Shown piece by piece: positions 25,965 to 34,892 of a stretch of DNA of 64,000 bases. Position 1 is the first letter of the stretch; every line of letters begins with the position of its first letter. This stretch comes from Micromonospora arida (lineage in GTDB: Bacteria; Actinomycetota; Actinomycetes; Mycobacteriales; Micromonosporaceae): contig NZ_QGSY01000158.1 in NCBI RefSeq assembly GCF_003857035.1, positions 33,027 to 97,026 of the forward strand. The letters are read 5' to 3'. A program made the position numbers and the translations under genes. Below the pieces are notes generated by a model, which was given only the letters and a program-made list of their open reading frames with translations, was not told where the DNA came from and did no database searches.

Positions 25965-27613
25965 TGTGGCGCGACCATCTCACCGAGATCATCGTCTTCT
26001 CCCTGCTGTTCCTCCTGGTCAGCGTGATGGGCTTCGTGGCCGCCCGCTGGCGGGCACCGAAGGACATGGCGCACCTGGACGAGTGGGGGCTGGGCGGGCG
26101 CAGCTTCGGCGGCTGGATCACCTGGTTCCTGGTCGGCGGTGACCTCTACACCGCGTACACCTTCGTGGCGGTGCCGGCGTTGATGTTCGGTGCCGGCGCG
26201 GCCGGGTTCTTCGCCGTGCCGTACACCATCGTCATCTACCCGCTGGTCTTCCTTGTGCTGGTGCGGCTCTGGTCGGTCTCGCACCGGCACGGGTTCGTCA
26301 CGCCGGCCGACTTCGTCCGCAACCGGTTCGACTCGCCGGTGCTGGCGCTGCTGATCGCGATCACCGGCATCGTCGCGACCATGCCGTACATCGCGTTGCA
26401 GCTGATCGGCATCGAGGCGGTGCTCAAGACGATGGGCGTCACCGGCGACAACGCGCTGGCCCGGCACCTGCCGATCATCATCGCGTTCGCCATCCTGGCC
26501 GCCTACACGTACCAGTCGGGGTTGCGCGCGCCCGCGTTGATCGCGTTCGTCAAGGACAGCCTGATCTACATCGTGATCCTGGTGGCGGTCATCTACCTGC
26601 CGTACAAGCTGGGCGGCTGGGGTGACATCTTCGCCGCCGCAGACGCGAAGTTCGACGCCTCGCCCAACCCGAACGACGGCATCCTGCTCAACGGCAACAA
26701 CCAGCTTCAGTACGTGACGCTGGCGCTCGGCTCGGCGTTGGCACTCTTCCTCTACCCGCACAGCATCACCGGTGTGCTGGCCAGCAGGAACCGCGACGTG
26801 ATCAAGCGGAACATGTCGGCGCTGCCCGCGTACAGCCTGCTGCTCGGGTTGATCGCGCTGCTCGGTTACATGGCCATCGCGGCCGGTGTGAAGCCGCTGC
26901 CGGGTGCCAAGGAGGGCACTGTCGACAGCAACACCGTCGTGCCGTTGCTGTTCGACCAGCAGTTCCCGGACTGGTTCGCCGGTGTGGCGTACGCGGCGAT
27001 CGGTATCGGCGCGCTGGTGCCGGCGGCGATCATGTCGATCGCGGCGGCGAACCTGTTCACCCGCAACATCTACAAGGAGTACCTGAAGCGGGACGCCTCC
27101 GCGGCCCAGGAGGCGAACGTCTCGAAGATCACCTCACTGGTGGTGAAGGTCGGTGCGGTGGCCTGCATCGTCTTCCTCGACCCGCAGTTCTCCATCGACC
27201 TCCAGCTGATCGGTGGCGTGATCATCCTTCAGACGCTGCCGGCGGTGGCGCTGGGCCTTTACACCCGCTGGTTCCACCGCACCGGCCTGATCGTCGGCTG
27301 GGTTGCCGGCATGGGGTTGGGCATGTGGATGCTCTACCAGGTGGCCAGCCCGACCCGGAAGCACTTTGGCGGCTCGGCGTTCCCGCTGTCGGAGTTCGGG
27401 TTCGACACCACCAAGACGATCTACGTTGGCATCGTGGCGGTGGCGGTCAACCTGGCCGTGGCGGCGCTGGTGACGCTCGCGCTGCGGGCCGCGAAGGTCG
27501 AGGAAGGTGTCGACGGCACCGAGCCGGACGACTACTTCGCCGACGAGGGCGACCCCCGGGTCACCCCGGGCACCGAGCGCGACGCCGACTCGGCCCGCGA
27601 GCCGGTCGCCTGA
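25964..27613 (+). CDS. Sodium:solute symporter, monocarboxylate uptake type (MctP-like)
   Basis: 549 residues, SSS family, about 13 membrane helices. The early helix pair is IIVFSLLFLLVSVMGFVAA and GGWITWFLVGGDLYTAYTFVAVP, typical of the group carrying short-chain carboxylates such as acetate, pyruvate or lactate. The acidic C-terminus (about 515-549) is cytoplasmic. Coupled to DUF3311 by ATGA overlap. The substrate range is inferred from family and pairing. Confidence 0.9.
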   Translation: MWRDHLTEIIVFSLLFLLVSVMGFVAARWRAPKDMAHLDEWGLGGRSFGGWITWFLVGGDLYTAYTFVAVPALMFGAGAAGFFAVPYTIVIYPLVFLVLVRLWSVSHRHGFVTPADFVRNRFDSPVLALLIAITGIVATMPYIALQLIGIEAVLKTMGVTGDNALARHLPIIIAFAILAAYTYQSGLRAPALIAFVKDSLIYIVILVAVIYLPYKLGGWGDIFAAADAKFDASPNPNDGILLNGNNQLQYVTLALGSALALFLYPHSITGVLASRNRDVIKRNMSALPAYSLLLGLIALLGYMAIAAGVKPLPGAKEGTVDSNTVVPLLFDQQFPDWFAGVAYAAIGIGALVPAAIMSIAAANLFTRNIYKEYLKRDASAAQEANVSKITSLVVKVGAVACIVFLDPQFSIDLQLIGGVIILQTLPAVALGLYTRWFHRTGLIVGWVAGMGLGMWMLYQVASPTRKHFGGSAFPLSEFGFDTTKTIYVGIVAVAVNLAVAALVTLALRAAKVEEGVDGTEPDDYFADEGDPRVTPGTERDADSAREPVA

Positions 27614-27661
27614 CCGCTGGTACGCCCGGGTGCCGACGCCGGTCGGTGCCCGGGCGTACCT

Positions 27662-27766
27662 GTGTCCAGGCCGTCGTCTGGGGCCCGTCGTCGTCTGTGT
27701 CCGGGCCGTCGTCTTGGGCCTGTCGTCGTCTGTGTCCAGGCCGTCGTCTGGGGCCTGTCGTCGTCT
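27662..27766. repeat. 3 x 35-bp tandem repeat
   Basis: Units start at 27662, 27697 and 27732, each opening gtgtccaggccgtcgtct, with two or three mismatches between copies. It lies in the 492-bp gene-free stretch 27614-28105, which otherwise holds the 18-bp repeat and the 86-bp palindromic repeat. Confidence 0.9.
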
Positions 27767-27863
27767 GTGTGGGCGTCGTGGGGGTCGTTGTCGCGGGCGG
27801 TGAGGTGGCTTCAGACGCTATCGAGCTGATGTCGCAAACGAATCATGCGCCCCCCGACGTAGG

Positions 27864-27942
27864 CAGCGAGGGCTGCCGGGTCAGCGAGGGCTGCGGGGCC
27901 AGCGAGGGCGAGGGCTGGCGGGGTCAGCGAGGGCTGCCGGGC
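27864..27942. repeat. 18-bp tandem repeat, 4 units
   Basis: Units start at 27864, 27882, 27900 and 27925 with core cagcgagggctgccgggt; the third has a 7-base insertion. Confidence 0.85.
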
Positions 27943-27974
27943 CGGGCCGGCGACCTGGCGAGCTTTGGCTACCG

Positions 27975-28060
27975 AGATCGTGCTCGATCATTGTTGTAGT
28001 GGTGTTGGGCCGCGCAGGAGGCCCCTACAACCAGGATCTTGCGCGATCTTGGCGGTGGAA
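27975..28060 (+). repeat. 86-bp palindromic repeat, copy A
   Basis: Matches copy B at 29740-29825 in the same orientation with 5 differences in 86 bases. The inner arms gttgtagtgg/cccctacaac and the outer arms agatcg...gcgcgatctt make an almost complete hairpin. It lies just past the 3' end of the TetR gene. Confidence 0.85.
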
Positions 28061-28105
28061 GGAGCTCTCGCGTCGGTCCACCAAGGCCGGCGGTGCTTCT
28101 GCGGC

Positions 28106-28645
28106 CTACGGTTGTGATCGGCCGATTCCCTTGAGTGCGAGGGTCAGCAGTTGTTCCGCCTTGGCCGCGCCCATCGGCTGCGCCGCGAGTGAGATGCCGT
28201 TGGCGAGGATGATCAGGTCGGCCATGGTGATGTCGGGCCGTACCGAGCCCTCGTCGACGGCTCGGCGTAGCAGTGGTTCACCGGCGGCGACGAGCATCGC
28301 GCCGCAGGCCTCGGTCTCCTCGGGGGGCTCGTTCAGGAGCGAATCCGCGAGGCCGCGGGTTGTCGTGGCGTACGCGGTGACCTCGTGCAGCCAGGTCGTC
28401 AGCCCGTCGAGGGCGTCCGGCGCGGCGAGCAGATCTCCGGCGCGCGCTGCCAGGTTGCGGACGCAGCCGCGGAAGACCGCCTGGAGCAGCGACCACCGGG
28501 TGGGGAAGTGCCGGTGCAGGGTCGCCGAACCCACCCCGGCGGATCGGGCGATCTCCTCCAGCGAGGCGTACGCGCCGTCGCGGGCGATCGCCTCGGAGGC
28601 CGCTTTGACGACGAGGTCGTAGTTGCGCTGCGCGTCAGCTCTCAT
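28106..28645 (-). CDS. TetR/AcrR family regulator
   Basis: 179 residues. The N-terminal HTH is intact: AIARDGAYASLEEIARSAGVGSATLHRHFPTR (helices 2-3 with SATLHRHF). The C-terminal ligand domain ends KAEQLLTLALKGIGR, as in repressors of NmrA/quinone-type reductase genes. Divergent from the NmrA gene with an inverted operator pair in the 86-bp gap, so it probably represses both. Confidence 0.9.
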   Translation of the reverse strand: MRADAQRNYDLVVKAASEAIARDGAYASLEEIARSAGVGSATLHRHFPTRWSLLQAVFRGCVRNLAARAGDLLAAPDALDGLTTWLHEVTAYATTTRGLADSLLNEPPEETEACGAMLVAAGEPLLRRAVDEGSVRPDITMADLIILANGISLAAQPMGAAKAEQLLTLALKGIGRSQP

Positions 28646-28662
28646 GGCCCGCCTTGCAGAAG

Positions 28663-28711
28663 TGGGGTGGTCCCCCGTATCGTAGCCGACGGGAAGTGGG
28701 GGATCACCCCA
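28663..28711. promoter_or_regulatory. Inverted operator pair between TetR and NmrA genes
   Basis: tggggtggtccccc (28663-28676) and gggggatcacccca (28698-28711) are inverted copies with one mismatch. They lie about 35 bp apart centre to centre and cover the expected promoters of both genes. Confidence 0.65.
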
Positions 28712-28731
28712 TTTGTTTCTCAGGAGGCATT

Positions 28732-29622
28732 GTGGCTGTTCTCGTCATCGGCGCAACGGGCAAGCAGGGCGGGGCGACGGCCCGAGCGCTGCTCGACAAG
28801 GGCGTCCCGGTCCGTGCCCTGGTCCGTGATCCCGGCGCCGATAGCGCCCGGGCTCTGCGGGATCGGGGTGCCGAACTGGTCACCGGCGACCTGGACGACG
28901 TGGAGTCGCTGCTCGCCGCGGCCGACGGCATGGATGGCCTCTTCTTCATCCCGTATCCCGACGTGACGGACATGCAGGGCGACGCCGAGGTGACCCGCGG
29001 CCGCAACGTCGTCGAGGCAGCGCGCCGGGCCGGTGTGTCGCACGTCGTGCACAGCAGCGTCTCGGGTGCCGGCGACTTCCACCGCAACCAGCCCGGATGG
29101 GCCGAGGGCCGGTGGGACAGGCACTACTGGGAGAGCAAGGCGGCCATCGACGAGATGGTGCGCTCCGGTGGCTTCGCGCACTGGACTGTTCTGAAGCCCT
29201 CGACCTTCATGGAGAACCTGGTCGGCTGGTCCTACCTCTTCGGCGACTGGTCCAGCGGCACGATCATCACCGGCTTCGCCGCCGACACGCGCATGCCGTG
29301 GATCGCCGTCGACGACATCGGTGAGGCCGCGGCGATCGCGCTCACCAACCCGGGGAAGCTCGACGGCCAGGACGTCGAACTCGCCGGCGACCTGCTCACC
29401 ATGACCGAGGTCGCGGCCATCCTGAGTGAGGTCACCGGTCGGGCGATCACCGCTCCTGTGCTCACCCCGCAGGAGGCCGTCGAGCGCGGCCTGCTGCCCG
29501 CCATGGTCAACGCGGTCGAGCAGATCAACGAGAACGGAAGCCCGGCCCGTCCGGAGATGACCCGCGCCCTCGGCCTGCCCACCACCGACTTCCGGACGTG
29601 GGCGCGGCGAACGTTCTCCTGA
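28732..29622 (+). CDS. NmrA-like NAD(P)-binding protein
   Basis: 296 residues, atypical SDR of the NmrA/HSCARG group. The nucleotide-binding motif is VIGATGKQGG at the N-terminus. No catalytic Tyr-x3-Lys in the classical place, although HYWESKAAID is similar. Such proteins act as redox sensors or quinone oxidoreductases. GTG 28732 follows AGGAGG closely. It is regulated with the divergent TetR gene. Confidence 0.88.
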   Translation: MAVLVIGATGKQGGATARALLDKGVPVRALVRDPGADSARALRDRGAELVTGDLDDVESLLAAADGMDGLFFIPYPDVTDMQGDAEVTRGRNVVEAARRAGVSHVVHSSVSGAGDFHRNQPGWAEGRWDRHYWESKAAIDEMVRSGGFAHWTVLKPSTFMENLVGWSYLFGDWSSGTIITGFAADTRMPWIAVDDIGEAAAIALTNPGKLDGQDVELAGDLLTMTEVAAILSEVTGRAITAPVLTPQEAVERGLLPAMVNAVEQINENGSPARPEMTRALGLPTTDFRTWARRTFS

Positions 29623-29641
29623 AAACCGGTCGCCGACCCGC

Positions 29642-29716
29642 GCCGGGTGTGGGTTGACGCGGCCGCGCCGGGTGTGGGTTGACGCGGCCGGGCCGGGTGT
29701 GGGTTCATGCGGCCGG
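29642..29716. repeat. 3 x 25-bp tandem repeat
   Basis: Units at 29642, 29667 and 29692 with sequence gccgggtgtgggttgacgcg plus gccgs; the third has two changes. It starts 19 bases after the NmrA stop. Confidence 0.9.
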
Positions 29717-29739
29717 GCCGGCTCGGCGGGTTCACCGCA

Positions 29740-29825
29740 AGATCGTGCTCGATCATCGTTGTAGTGGTGTCAGGCCGCGCAGCAGGCCACTACAACCAGG
29801 ATCTTGCGCGATCTTGGCGGTGGAA
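29740..29825 (+). repeat. 86-bp palindromic repeat, copy B
   Basis: Direct copy of 27975-28060 (about 94% identical). Inner arms gttgtagtgg and ccactacaac are perfect complements. The two copies bracket the TetR/NmrA pair. Confidence 0.85.
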
Positions 29826-29883
29826 GAGTTTTTCGTGCGGCTAGATGGCGCGGTGAGCCACACCACGAGACCGCCACGCGTGG

Positions 29884-30342
29884 TCAGCGGCGGTTGCGGT
29901 TCACCAGGGCCTGGTTCAGGCGGCCCAGCAGGGCGGCCAGCGTGTCCCGGTCCTCGGCGCTCCAGTCGGCCAGCATGTCGCCGTAGAGCCGGGTGCGGGC
30001 GGCCTGGACGGCGGCCATCCGTTGCAGACCGGCCGGGGTGGGGGAGATGACAGTGCCGCGGCCGTCGGACGGGTCCGGGGTGCGGGTGATCAGGCCGTCG
30101 CGCTGAAGCGCGGAGACCTGCCGGGTGACTGTTGAGCCGTCAAGGTTGAGTCGGGCGGCGAGCGCCGAGACGTTCTGCGGGCCGGCGTCGGCCAGGTGGC
30201 GCAGGATGACGTACGCCGCGCGGTCCAGCACCCGGTGCTCGGCGGTGCCGGTGGCCCGCCGGGTGGCCTCGCCGAAGCGCATCAGCAGGGCCACCTCGGT
30301 CTCGATCCGGCCGAGGGTGCTCTCGTCGTGGTCGTCGCTCAT
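29884..30342 (-). CDS. MarR family regulator
   Basis: 152 residues with a winged helix: VSALAARLNLDGSTVTRQVSAL (recognition helix) and wing ITRTPDPSDGRGTVISPT (D-x-R-x-G). MarR proteins bind palindromes as dimers and respond to small phenolics or drugs. Divergent from an MFS transporter with two operator copies in the gap, the standard efflux arrangement. Confidence 0.92.
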   Translation of the reverse strand: MSDDHDESTLGRIETEVALLMRFGEATRRATGTAEHRVLDRAAYVILRHLADAGPQNVSALAARLNLDGSTVTRQVSALQRDGLITRTPDPSDGRGTVISPTPAGLQRMAAVQAARTRLYGDMLADWSAEDRDTLAALLGRLNQALVNRNRR

Positions 30343-30344
30343 AG

Positions 30345-30379
30345 CTGTACGATACAGGATAAGTACCTGTACGATACAG
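30345..30379. promoter_or_regulatory. Two MarR operator palindromes
   Basis: ctgtacgatacag occurs twice (30345-30357 and 30367-30379), each a perfect 5-3-5 palindrome. The centres are 22 bp apart, two helical turns, so two dimers would sit on one face of the DNA over the shared promoters. Confidence 0.8.
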
Positions 30380-30396
30380 CTATCTGAGGAGTCGGA

Positions 30397-31620
30397 GTGG
30401 ATCGGCGTTCCGAACCGAACCGCAGTGCCATCTACGCCACCACGCTGGTGGCCTTCCTCGCCATCGCCGGCATCGCCGTCGTCGACCCGATCCTGCCCGC
30501 CATCGGCGAGGCGATCGGGGTCACCGCCTGGCAGGTCGAGCTGCTGTTCACCGCGTACATCGCGGTCATGGCCCTTGGCATGATCCCGGCGACACTGGCC
30601 AGCGGCCGGTTCGGCTTCAAACCGGTGCTCATCACCGGCGTCTCCGTGGTCGGGCTCGCCGCGATCCTCGCCTCGTTCAGCGACAACATCGTGCAGCTGT
30701 CAGTGCTGCGCGGCGTCTGGGGGCTGGGCAACGCGATGTTCTTCGCCACCGCCATGGTGGTGCTGGTGAACCTGGCCGTCGACCGGGAATGGGTGGTGGG
30801 CCTCTTCGAGACCGCCCTGGGTCTCGGCTTCGCCGTCGGACCGCTCATCGGTGGCCTGCTCGGCGAGGTCAGCTGGCGGCTGCCGTTCTTCGTCTGCGGT
30901 GTCTTCATGGTCCTCGCCCTGGGCGTGGCCTCCCGCAAACTCCGCGAGCCCACCAACCGGCAGGCCCCGGTACGCGTCGGCCAGATCTTCGCCACCTACC
31001 GCCGCCCGGCGTTCATCGCCCTCTGCGTGGTCACCGCCGCGTACAACTTCGTGTTCTTCGTGGTGCTCGGCTACACGCCGCTCTTCCTCGGCCTGGACGT
31101 CATCCCGCTGGGGCTCGCCTTCACCGGCTGGGGTCTCGGCCTGGCCGCCGGCATCATGGTCATCGGTCACCGGCTGGCCCACCGCATCGGTGCGGTACAG
31201 ACCGTCGGCGTGGCCATCGCCGGGCTGCTGGTCTGCATGGTCCTCTTCGCCACCTCCACCAGCACCGCCGAGGCGCTCGTGGTGCTGGTGCTCGCCGGGC
31301 TCTGCATGGGGTTGGCCAACGCCAACCTCACCGACCTGGCGCTCGGCCTCGGCTCCAGCGACCGGCGCGTCGCCACCGGCGCGTTCAACCTGGTCCGCTG
31401 GGGTGCCGCCGCGCCGGCACCGATCATCTCCGGCAAGCTCGCCGAGCAGTCGTTGTCGCTGCCGTTCTGGGTCGGCTTCGGGGTGCTCGCCGTCGGTGTG
31501 CTGGTCTACCTGGCCTTCGCACACCTGATGGCCGCCGGTTACGGCGAGCGGGTCCTCTGGTCCCGCTGGAACCGCGCCGCCGCCGACACGGAACACGAGC
31601 CCGTCGGCGAGACCTACTGA
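30397..31620 (+). CDS. MFS transporter
   Basis: 407 residues, 12 predicted membrane helices. Drug:H+ antiporter-like layout: VDPILPAIGEAIG after helix 1, FGFKPVLITG in the loop 2-3 signature region, and GFAVGPLIGGLLGE in helix 5 (motif C-like). Substrate unknown. GTG start with GGAG upstream. Controlled by the divergent MarR gene. Confidence 0.9.
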   Translation: MDRRSEPNRSAIYATTLVAFLAIAGIAVVDPILPAIGEAIGVTAWQVELLFTAYIAVMALGMIPATLASGRFGFKPVLITGVSVVGLAAILASFSDNIVQLSVLRGVWGLGNAMFFATAMVVLVNLAVDREWVVGLFETALGLGFAVGPLIGGLLGEVSWRLPFFVCGVFMVLALGVASRKLREPTNRQAPVRVGQIFATYRRPAFIALCVVTAAYNFVFFVVLGYTPLFLGLDVIPLGLAFTGWGLGLAAGIMVIGHRLAHRIGAVQTVGVAIAGLLVCMVLFATSTSTAEALVVLVLAGLCMGLANANLTDLALGLGSSDRRVATGAFNLVRWGAAAPAPIISGKLAEQSLSLPFWVGFGVLAVGVLVYLAFAHLMAAGYGERVLWSRWNRAAADTEHEPVGETY

Positions 31621-31636
31621 CCGCCGGGCGGGCGGT

Positions 31637-32398
31637 TCAGGTCAGGGCGCGCCAGAGCAGGTAGAGGCCGATCGTCGTACCGAACACCACGATCACCGTC
31701 TTGAGCACCACCGGCGGCAGCCGACGGACGAGCCGGGCGCCCGCGTACCCACCAATCAGGGTGGCCGGCGCGACCACCGCGACCGCCGCCCAGTTCAAGG
31801 GGCCGAACAGCGCGAACACCACGAGCGTCGTCAACCCGACCACCGCGGAGAGCAGATTCTTGATCGCGCTCACCCGGGCCAGGGTCGCGTCCAGCACCAG
31901 GGCCAGACCGGCCACCAGCATCACCCCGAGCGCCGCACCGAAGTAACCGCCGTACACCGCACCGAGCGCGACCATCGTCTGCACCGCGATCGTCCGCCGG
32001 CGTGGCGACAGGTCCCGCGGGTGACCGACCAGGCGGCGCAGCGGGTCCTGGAAGGCCAGGACCGCTGTCGCGCCGAGAACCAGGAAGGGTACGACCAGCT
32101 CGAACGCGCGGGCCGGAGTGGCCAGCAACAGCAACGCCCCGACAATCGTGCCCGCGATGGTGGTGGGCACCAGCGTGGCCAGCGCGCGGGGACGCGGCAG
32201 GTCCTGCCGGCTCCCCGCCACGCTGGCCAGGTAGCCGGGGAAGACGGCGACGGAGTTGCTGACGTTCGCCGGCACCGGGGGCAACCCGATCGCGATCATC
32301 GCCGGAAAGGTGATCAACGATCCGCCACCGGCCACCGCGTTGACAGTGCCAGCGGCGAGACCGGCGGCGAGTAGCAGCGCGGCGTGGGAGAGATCCAT
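31637..32398 (-). CDS. TauE/SafE family sulfite exporter-type permease
   Basis: 253 residues, about 7-8 membrane helices. The hallmark first repeat GTVNAVAGGGSLITFPAMIA and second repeat YGGYFGAALGVMLVAGLAL are both present. The family moves small organosulfonates, sulfite or similar anions; substrate unresolved. Convergent with the MFS gene, 16 bp apart. Confidence 0.92.
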   Translation of the reverse strand: MDLSHAALLLAAGLAAGTVNAVAGGGSLITFPAMIAIGLPPVPANVSNSVAVFPGYLASVAGSRQDLPRPRALATLVPTTIAGTIVGALLLLATPARAFELVVPFLVLGATAVLAFQDPLRRLVGHPRDLSPRRRTIAVQTMVALGAVYGGYFGAALGVMLVAGLALVLDATLARVSAIKNLLSAVVGLTTLVVFALFGPLNWAAVAVVAPATLIGGYAGARLVRRLPPVVLKTVIVVFGTTIGLYLLWRALT

Positions 32399-32505
32399 AG
32401 CCCCACGAGGCTAGCCGTCGCCCTACGGCAGGCATTCGCCGGATCGTTCTTGAGCAGCGCGATCTTGCTCAGGCGGGGTGGCAATACCCGCAGCACGCTC
32501 GTCGT

Positions 32506-32511
32506 TAGGAT
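32506..32511 (+). promoter_or_regulatory. -10 element of rnpB
   Basis: TAGGAT ends 6 bases before the predicted 5' end of RNase P RNA at 32518. No strong -35 is seen. Confidence 0.6.
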
Positions 32512-32517
32512 GAGAGC

Positions 32518-32945
<428 letters not shown>

Positions 32946-32948
32946 CCA

Positions 32949-32987
32949 CCAGCTCAGAGCTGTGATCAAGGCTCTGAGCTGGTTCTA
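32949..32987 (+). terminator. rnpB terminator hairpin
   Basis: ccagctcagagc (32949-32960) and gctctgagctgg (32971-32982) are perfect 12-bp complements around a 10-base loop, followed by ttcta. Confidence 0.85.
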
Positions 32988-33170
32988 TGTTCGGGTGTCG
33001 ATGGTCTTCGTTGGTCAACTTTGGCCAGCGGTTGACGCCCTGACGACGCCCTGGAAACGCATTGAGCGCCGGCTCAGTTCGGCGACAGGATGGAAATCGC
33101 TTCCGGCATGCGGACGACGGGCCCTACCCTGCTTGCTCGCAGACGATCCTCCGACGCCGAGGAGTTGCCG

Positions 33171-33563
33171 ATGCCACACGTGACGCTTTACGCGCTTGAA
33201 GAGGAACTGGTCGGGCATGAACCCAGCCTCATCGAGGAACTGACTAACGCCGTCGTCTCCGTGTATGGCGCGTGGGCTAGAAGTTCGGTGGATGTCAGGC
33301 TGATCGGCGTTCCTACCGGTCGATGGGCCCGCGGCGGAGCGGCGGTCGCTGCGGCCGCCCCCTCGGTCACCTTCGGCATGCGGGAGGAAGTGTTCGCGCG
33401 AGAGGACGCAGCCAGAGTCATCGCACAACTCATCTCCGCCTTCACCGAAGCCGTTACTGCCGTGTTCGGCGAGGATTGTCGCGACGAAGTGCTCGTCGAG
33501 CTGGTCGGTCAGCCCACGTCCCGGTCCGGGCTCGGCGGGAAGGTCATCAGTGTCGGTAGCTAG
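33171..33563 (+). CDS. Tautomerase superfamily protein, two fused beta-alpha-beta units
   Basis: 130 residues. The mature N-terminus would be Pro (MPHVTLYALEEE), the catalytic base of the 4-oxalocrotonate tautomerase superfamily. Two beta-alpha-beta repeats are visible: 2-60 and about 66-128 (PSVTFGMREEVFAREDAARV). This resembles chloroacrylic acid dehalogenase and MSAD-like fusions. Substrate unknown. GAGGAG precedes the ATG at 33171. Confidence 0.75.
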   Translation: MPHVTLYALEEELVGHEPSLIEELTNAVVSVYGAWARSSVDVRLIGVPTGRWARGGAAVAAAAPSVTFGMREEVFAREDAARVIAQLISAFTEAVTAVFGEDCRDEVLVELVGQPTSRSGLGGKVISVGS

Positions 33564-33701
33564 TGGGATCTCTACCCGAGTCGGGCTGGCTATGCCGCTG
33601 CGGGCCGCCTGAGGGCCGGCGTTCGATGGTTCCGGAGCGGAGCCGTGGGCTCCGGCCTGCGTTGTCCAGTCCAACCGGCCCCAGGTCGTCGGGATCATCC
33701 G

Positions 33702-34366
33702 ATGACGGCTCCGACCCTGCCCGGCCTCGAACCCGCCCCGACCCTGGTTGCTCCTCGGCCGGGGTCGCGGGCGGCCCGCATGGCGCTACCCCGCTCGATC
33801 GACGTCCTCAAAGACATCGCCATCGAGTACGGCGTCTGCGTCCGTCCACTCGCCATGCGCCGCACGGACCTGAACACCGGTCTGACCGAAGTCATCGACC
33901 TGCCCTGCGGGGCGACCCGCGAGGACAAGTGCGCCCCGTGCGCCAAGAAGAACCGCCGGCTGCGGCAGGCCCAGATCCGGGAAGGCTGGCACCGCGACGA
34001 CGAGCCGCTACCGCCGCCAGACCCGGCGACCGAGGAACAGAAGGCGCTTGTCCTGCTGCGCGGGCACCTGGAGTTCTCTCGCGATGAGGCGTCCCGGGCG
34101 AGCCAGTGGGACCAGGTCACCGACCTCGACGAGGCGATCCAAGAAGTGGAAGAGGTGATCGCGGCGGAAGGGCTGCGGGGACGGGTCGCGGCACTCCGCT
34201 CAACCCCGCCCGGTACGACTACCGCCGCGCCGCCTGGGATGCCGTCCACTTCGCCCGCCTGCTAGACCGGTTCTGGAGAGGCTTTGATGGCGGCGAACGA
34301 TGGGCTCTGGCCTGGAACAAAGGCCTGAGCTGGGGCATGAGCGGCTGCGCCAACCTCACCTACTAA
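33702..34366 (+). pseudogene. RepSA-type replication initiator remnant
   Basis: Residues 1-165 match the N-terminal part of pSAM2-type replication initiators of actinomycete integrative elements: YGVCVRPLAMRRTDL, DLPCGATREDKCAPCAKKNR with its Cys pairs, REGWHRDDEPLPP and LDEAIQEVEE. After RGRVAALRS the frame is lost. A later piece of the same protein (NPARYDYRRAAWDAVHFARLL, about 34203-34273) is read in another frame, and the rest is missing or unrelated up to the stop near 34366. An internal deletion of some tens of codons plus loss of the catalytic C-terminal half is the simplest reading. No int, xis or tra gene is nearby. Confidence 0.75.
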
Positions 34367-34375
34367 CGTGGTTGG

Positions 34376-34810
34376 GTGGCAGCAGAAGCAGCGGGGGCCT
34401 TTCGTCGGACAGCGATCGAGCGGTCAGATCAGCGGGTCGCCTGGGAACGGGCGGACAAGGCTTTCTTCGCTGCCGGAGCGTGTCACGTCCTCGCCTGGGT
34501 CTGTCGAGACTCCTACCCGGACCGATCAATCTCGGTGGCGGCGCTGCGGTTGGCCGGCGACCTGCAGATCTTCCACGTCTATGCAATCTGGGCTGGCTGG
34601 GCGTTCGACCATTCTGGCTGGAATCCGGAGCCACGACTGTTGGCTGTCAACGCGGACTTCGAGGGCCAACCATTGGAGCGCGTCGGAGTCACGGTCGATC
34701 TCGCTGAATTTTGTGAGGAGCACCAGCACCGTATGCCGGACCAGTATTGGCGTGACCCGCTCCCACGTGCTCGCGAGTATGTGGGTCGATACACCCCGCC
34801 GTGGGCGTAG
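34376..34810 (+). CDS. Conserved hypothetical protein
   Basis: 144 residues, no assigned domain. The core FFAAGACHVLAW...FHVYAIWAGWAFDHSGW is similar in style to actinobacterial proteins of unknown function seen on mobile regions. Codon use includes more A/T third positions (gaattttgtgag, cagtattgg) than neighbouring housekeeping genes, consistent with acquired DNA. GTG start just after the RepSA remnant. Confidence 0.6.
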   Translation: MAAEAAGAFRRTAIERSDQRVAWERADKAFFAAGACHVLAWVCRDSYPDRSISVAALRLAGDLQIFHVYAIWAGWAFDHSGWNPEPRLLAVNADFEGQPLERVGVTVDLAEFCEEHQHRMPDQYWRDPLPRAREYVGRYTPPWA

Positions 34811-34880
34811 CGCCCGGCAGGGGTAGCGGCGTTCTGGCGGTGCGGTACGCGCTCCGCCCGAATCCCGGGGATCGGCGCAC

Positions 34881-34886
34881 TATCCT
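34881..34886 (+). promoter_or_regulatory. -10 hexamer TATCCT, leaderless hydrolase gene
   Basis: TATCCT ends 6 bases before the ATG at 34893. Confidence 0.5.
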
Positions 34887-34892
34887 CCCAGG

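Noticed and set aside
32399..32517. Small gene between the TauE permease and rnpB
   Set aside because: No frame with a start and coding pattern; the region holds the rnpB promoter and a short gagca...tgctc inverted repeat.
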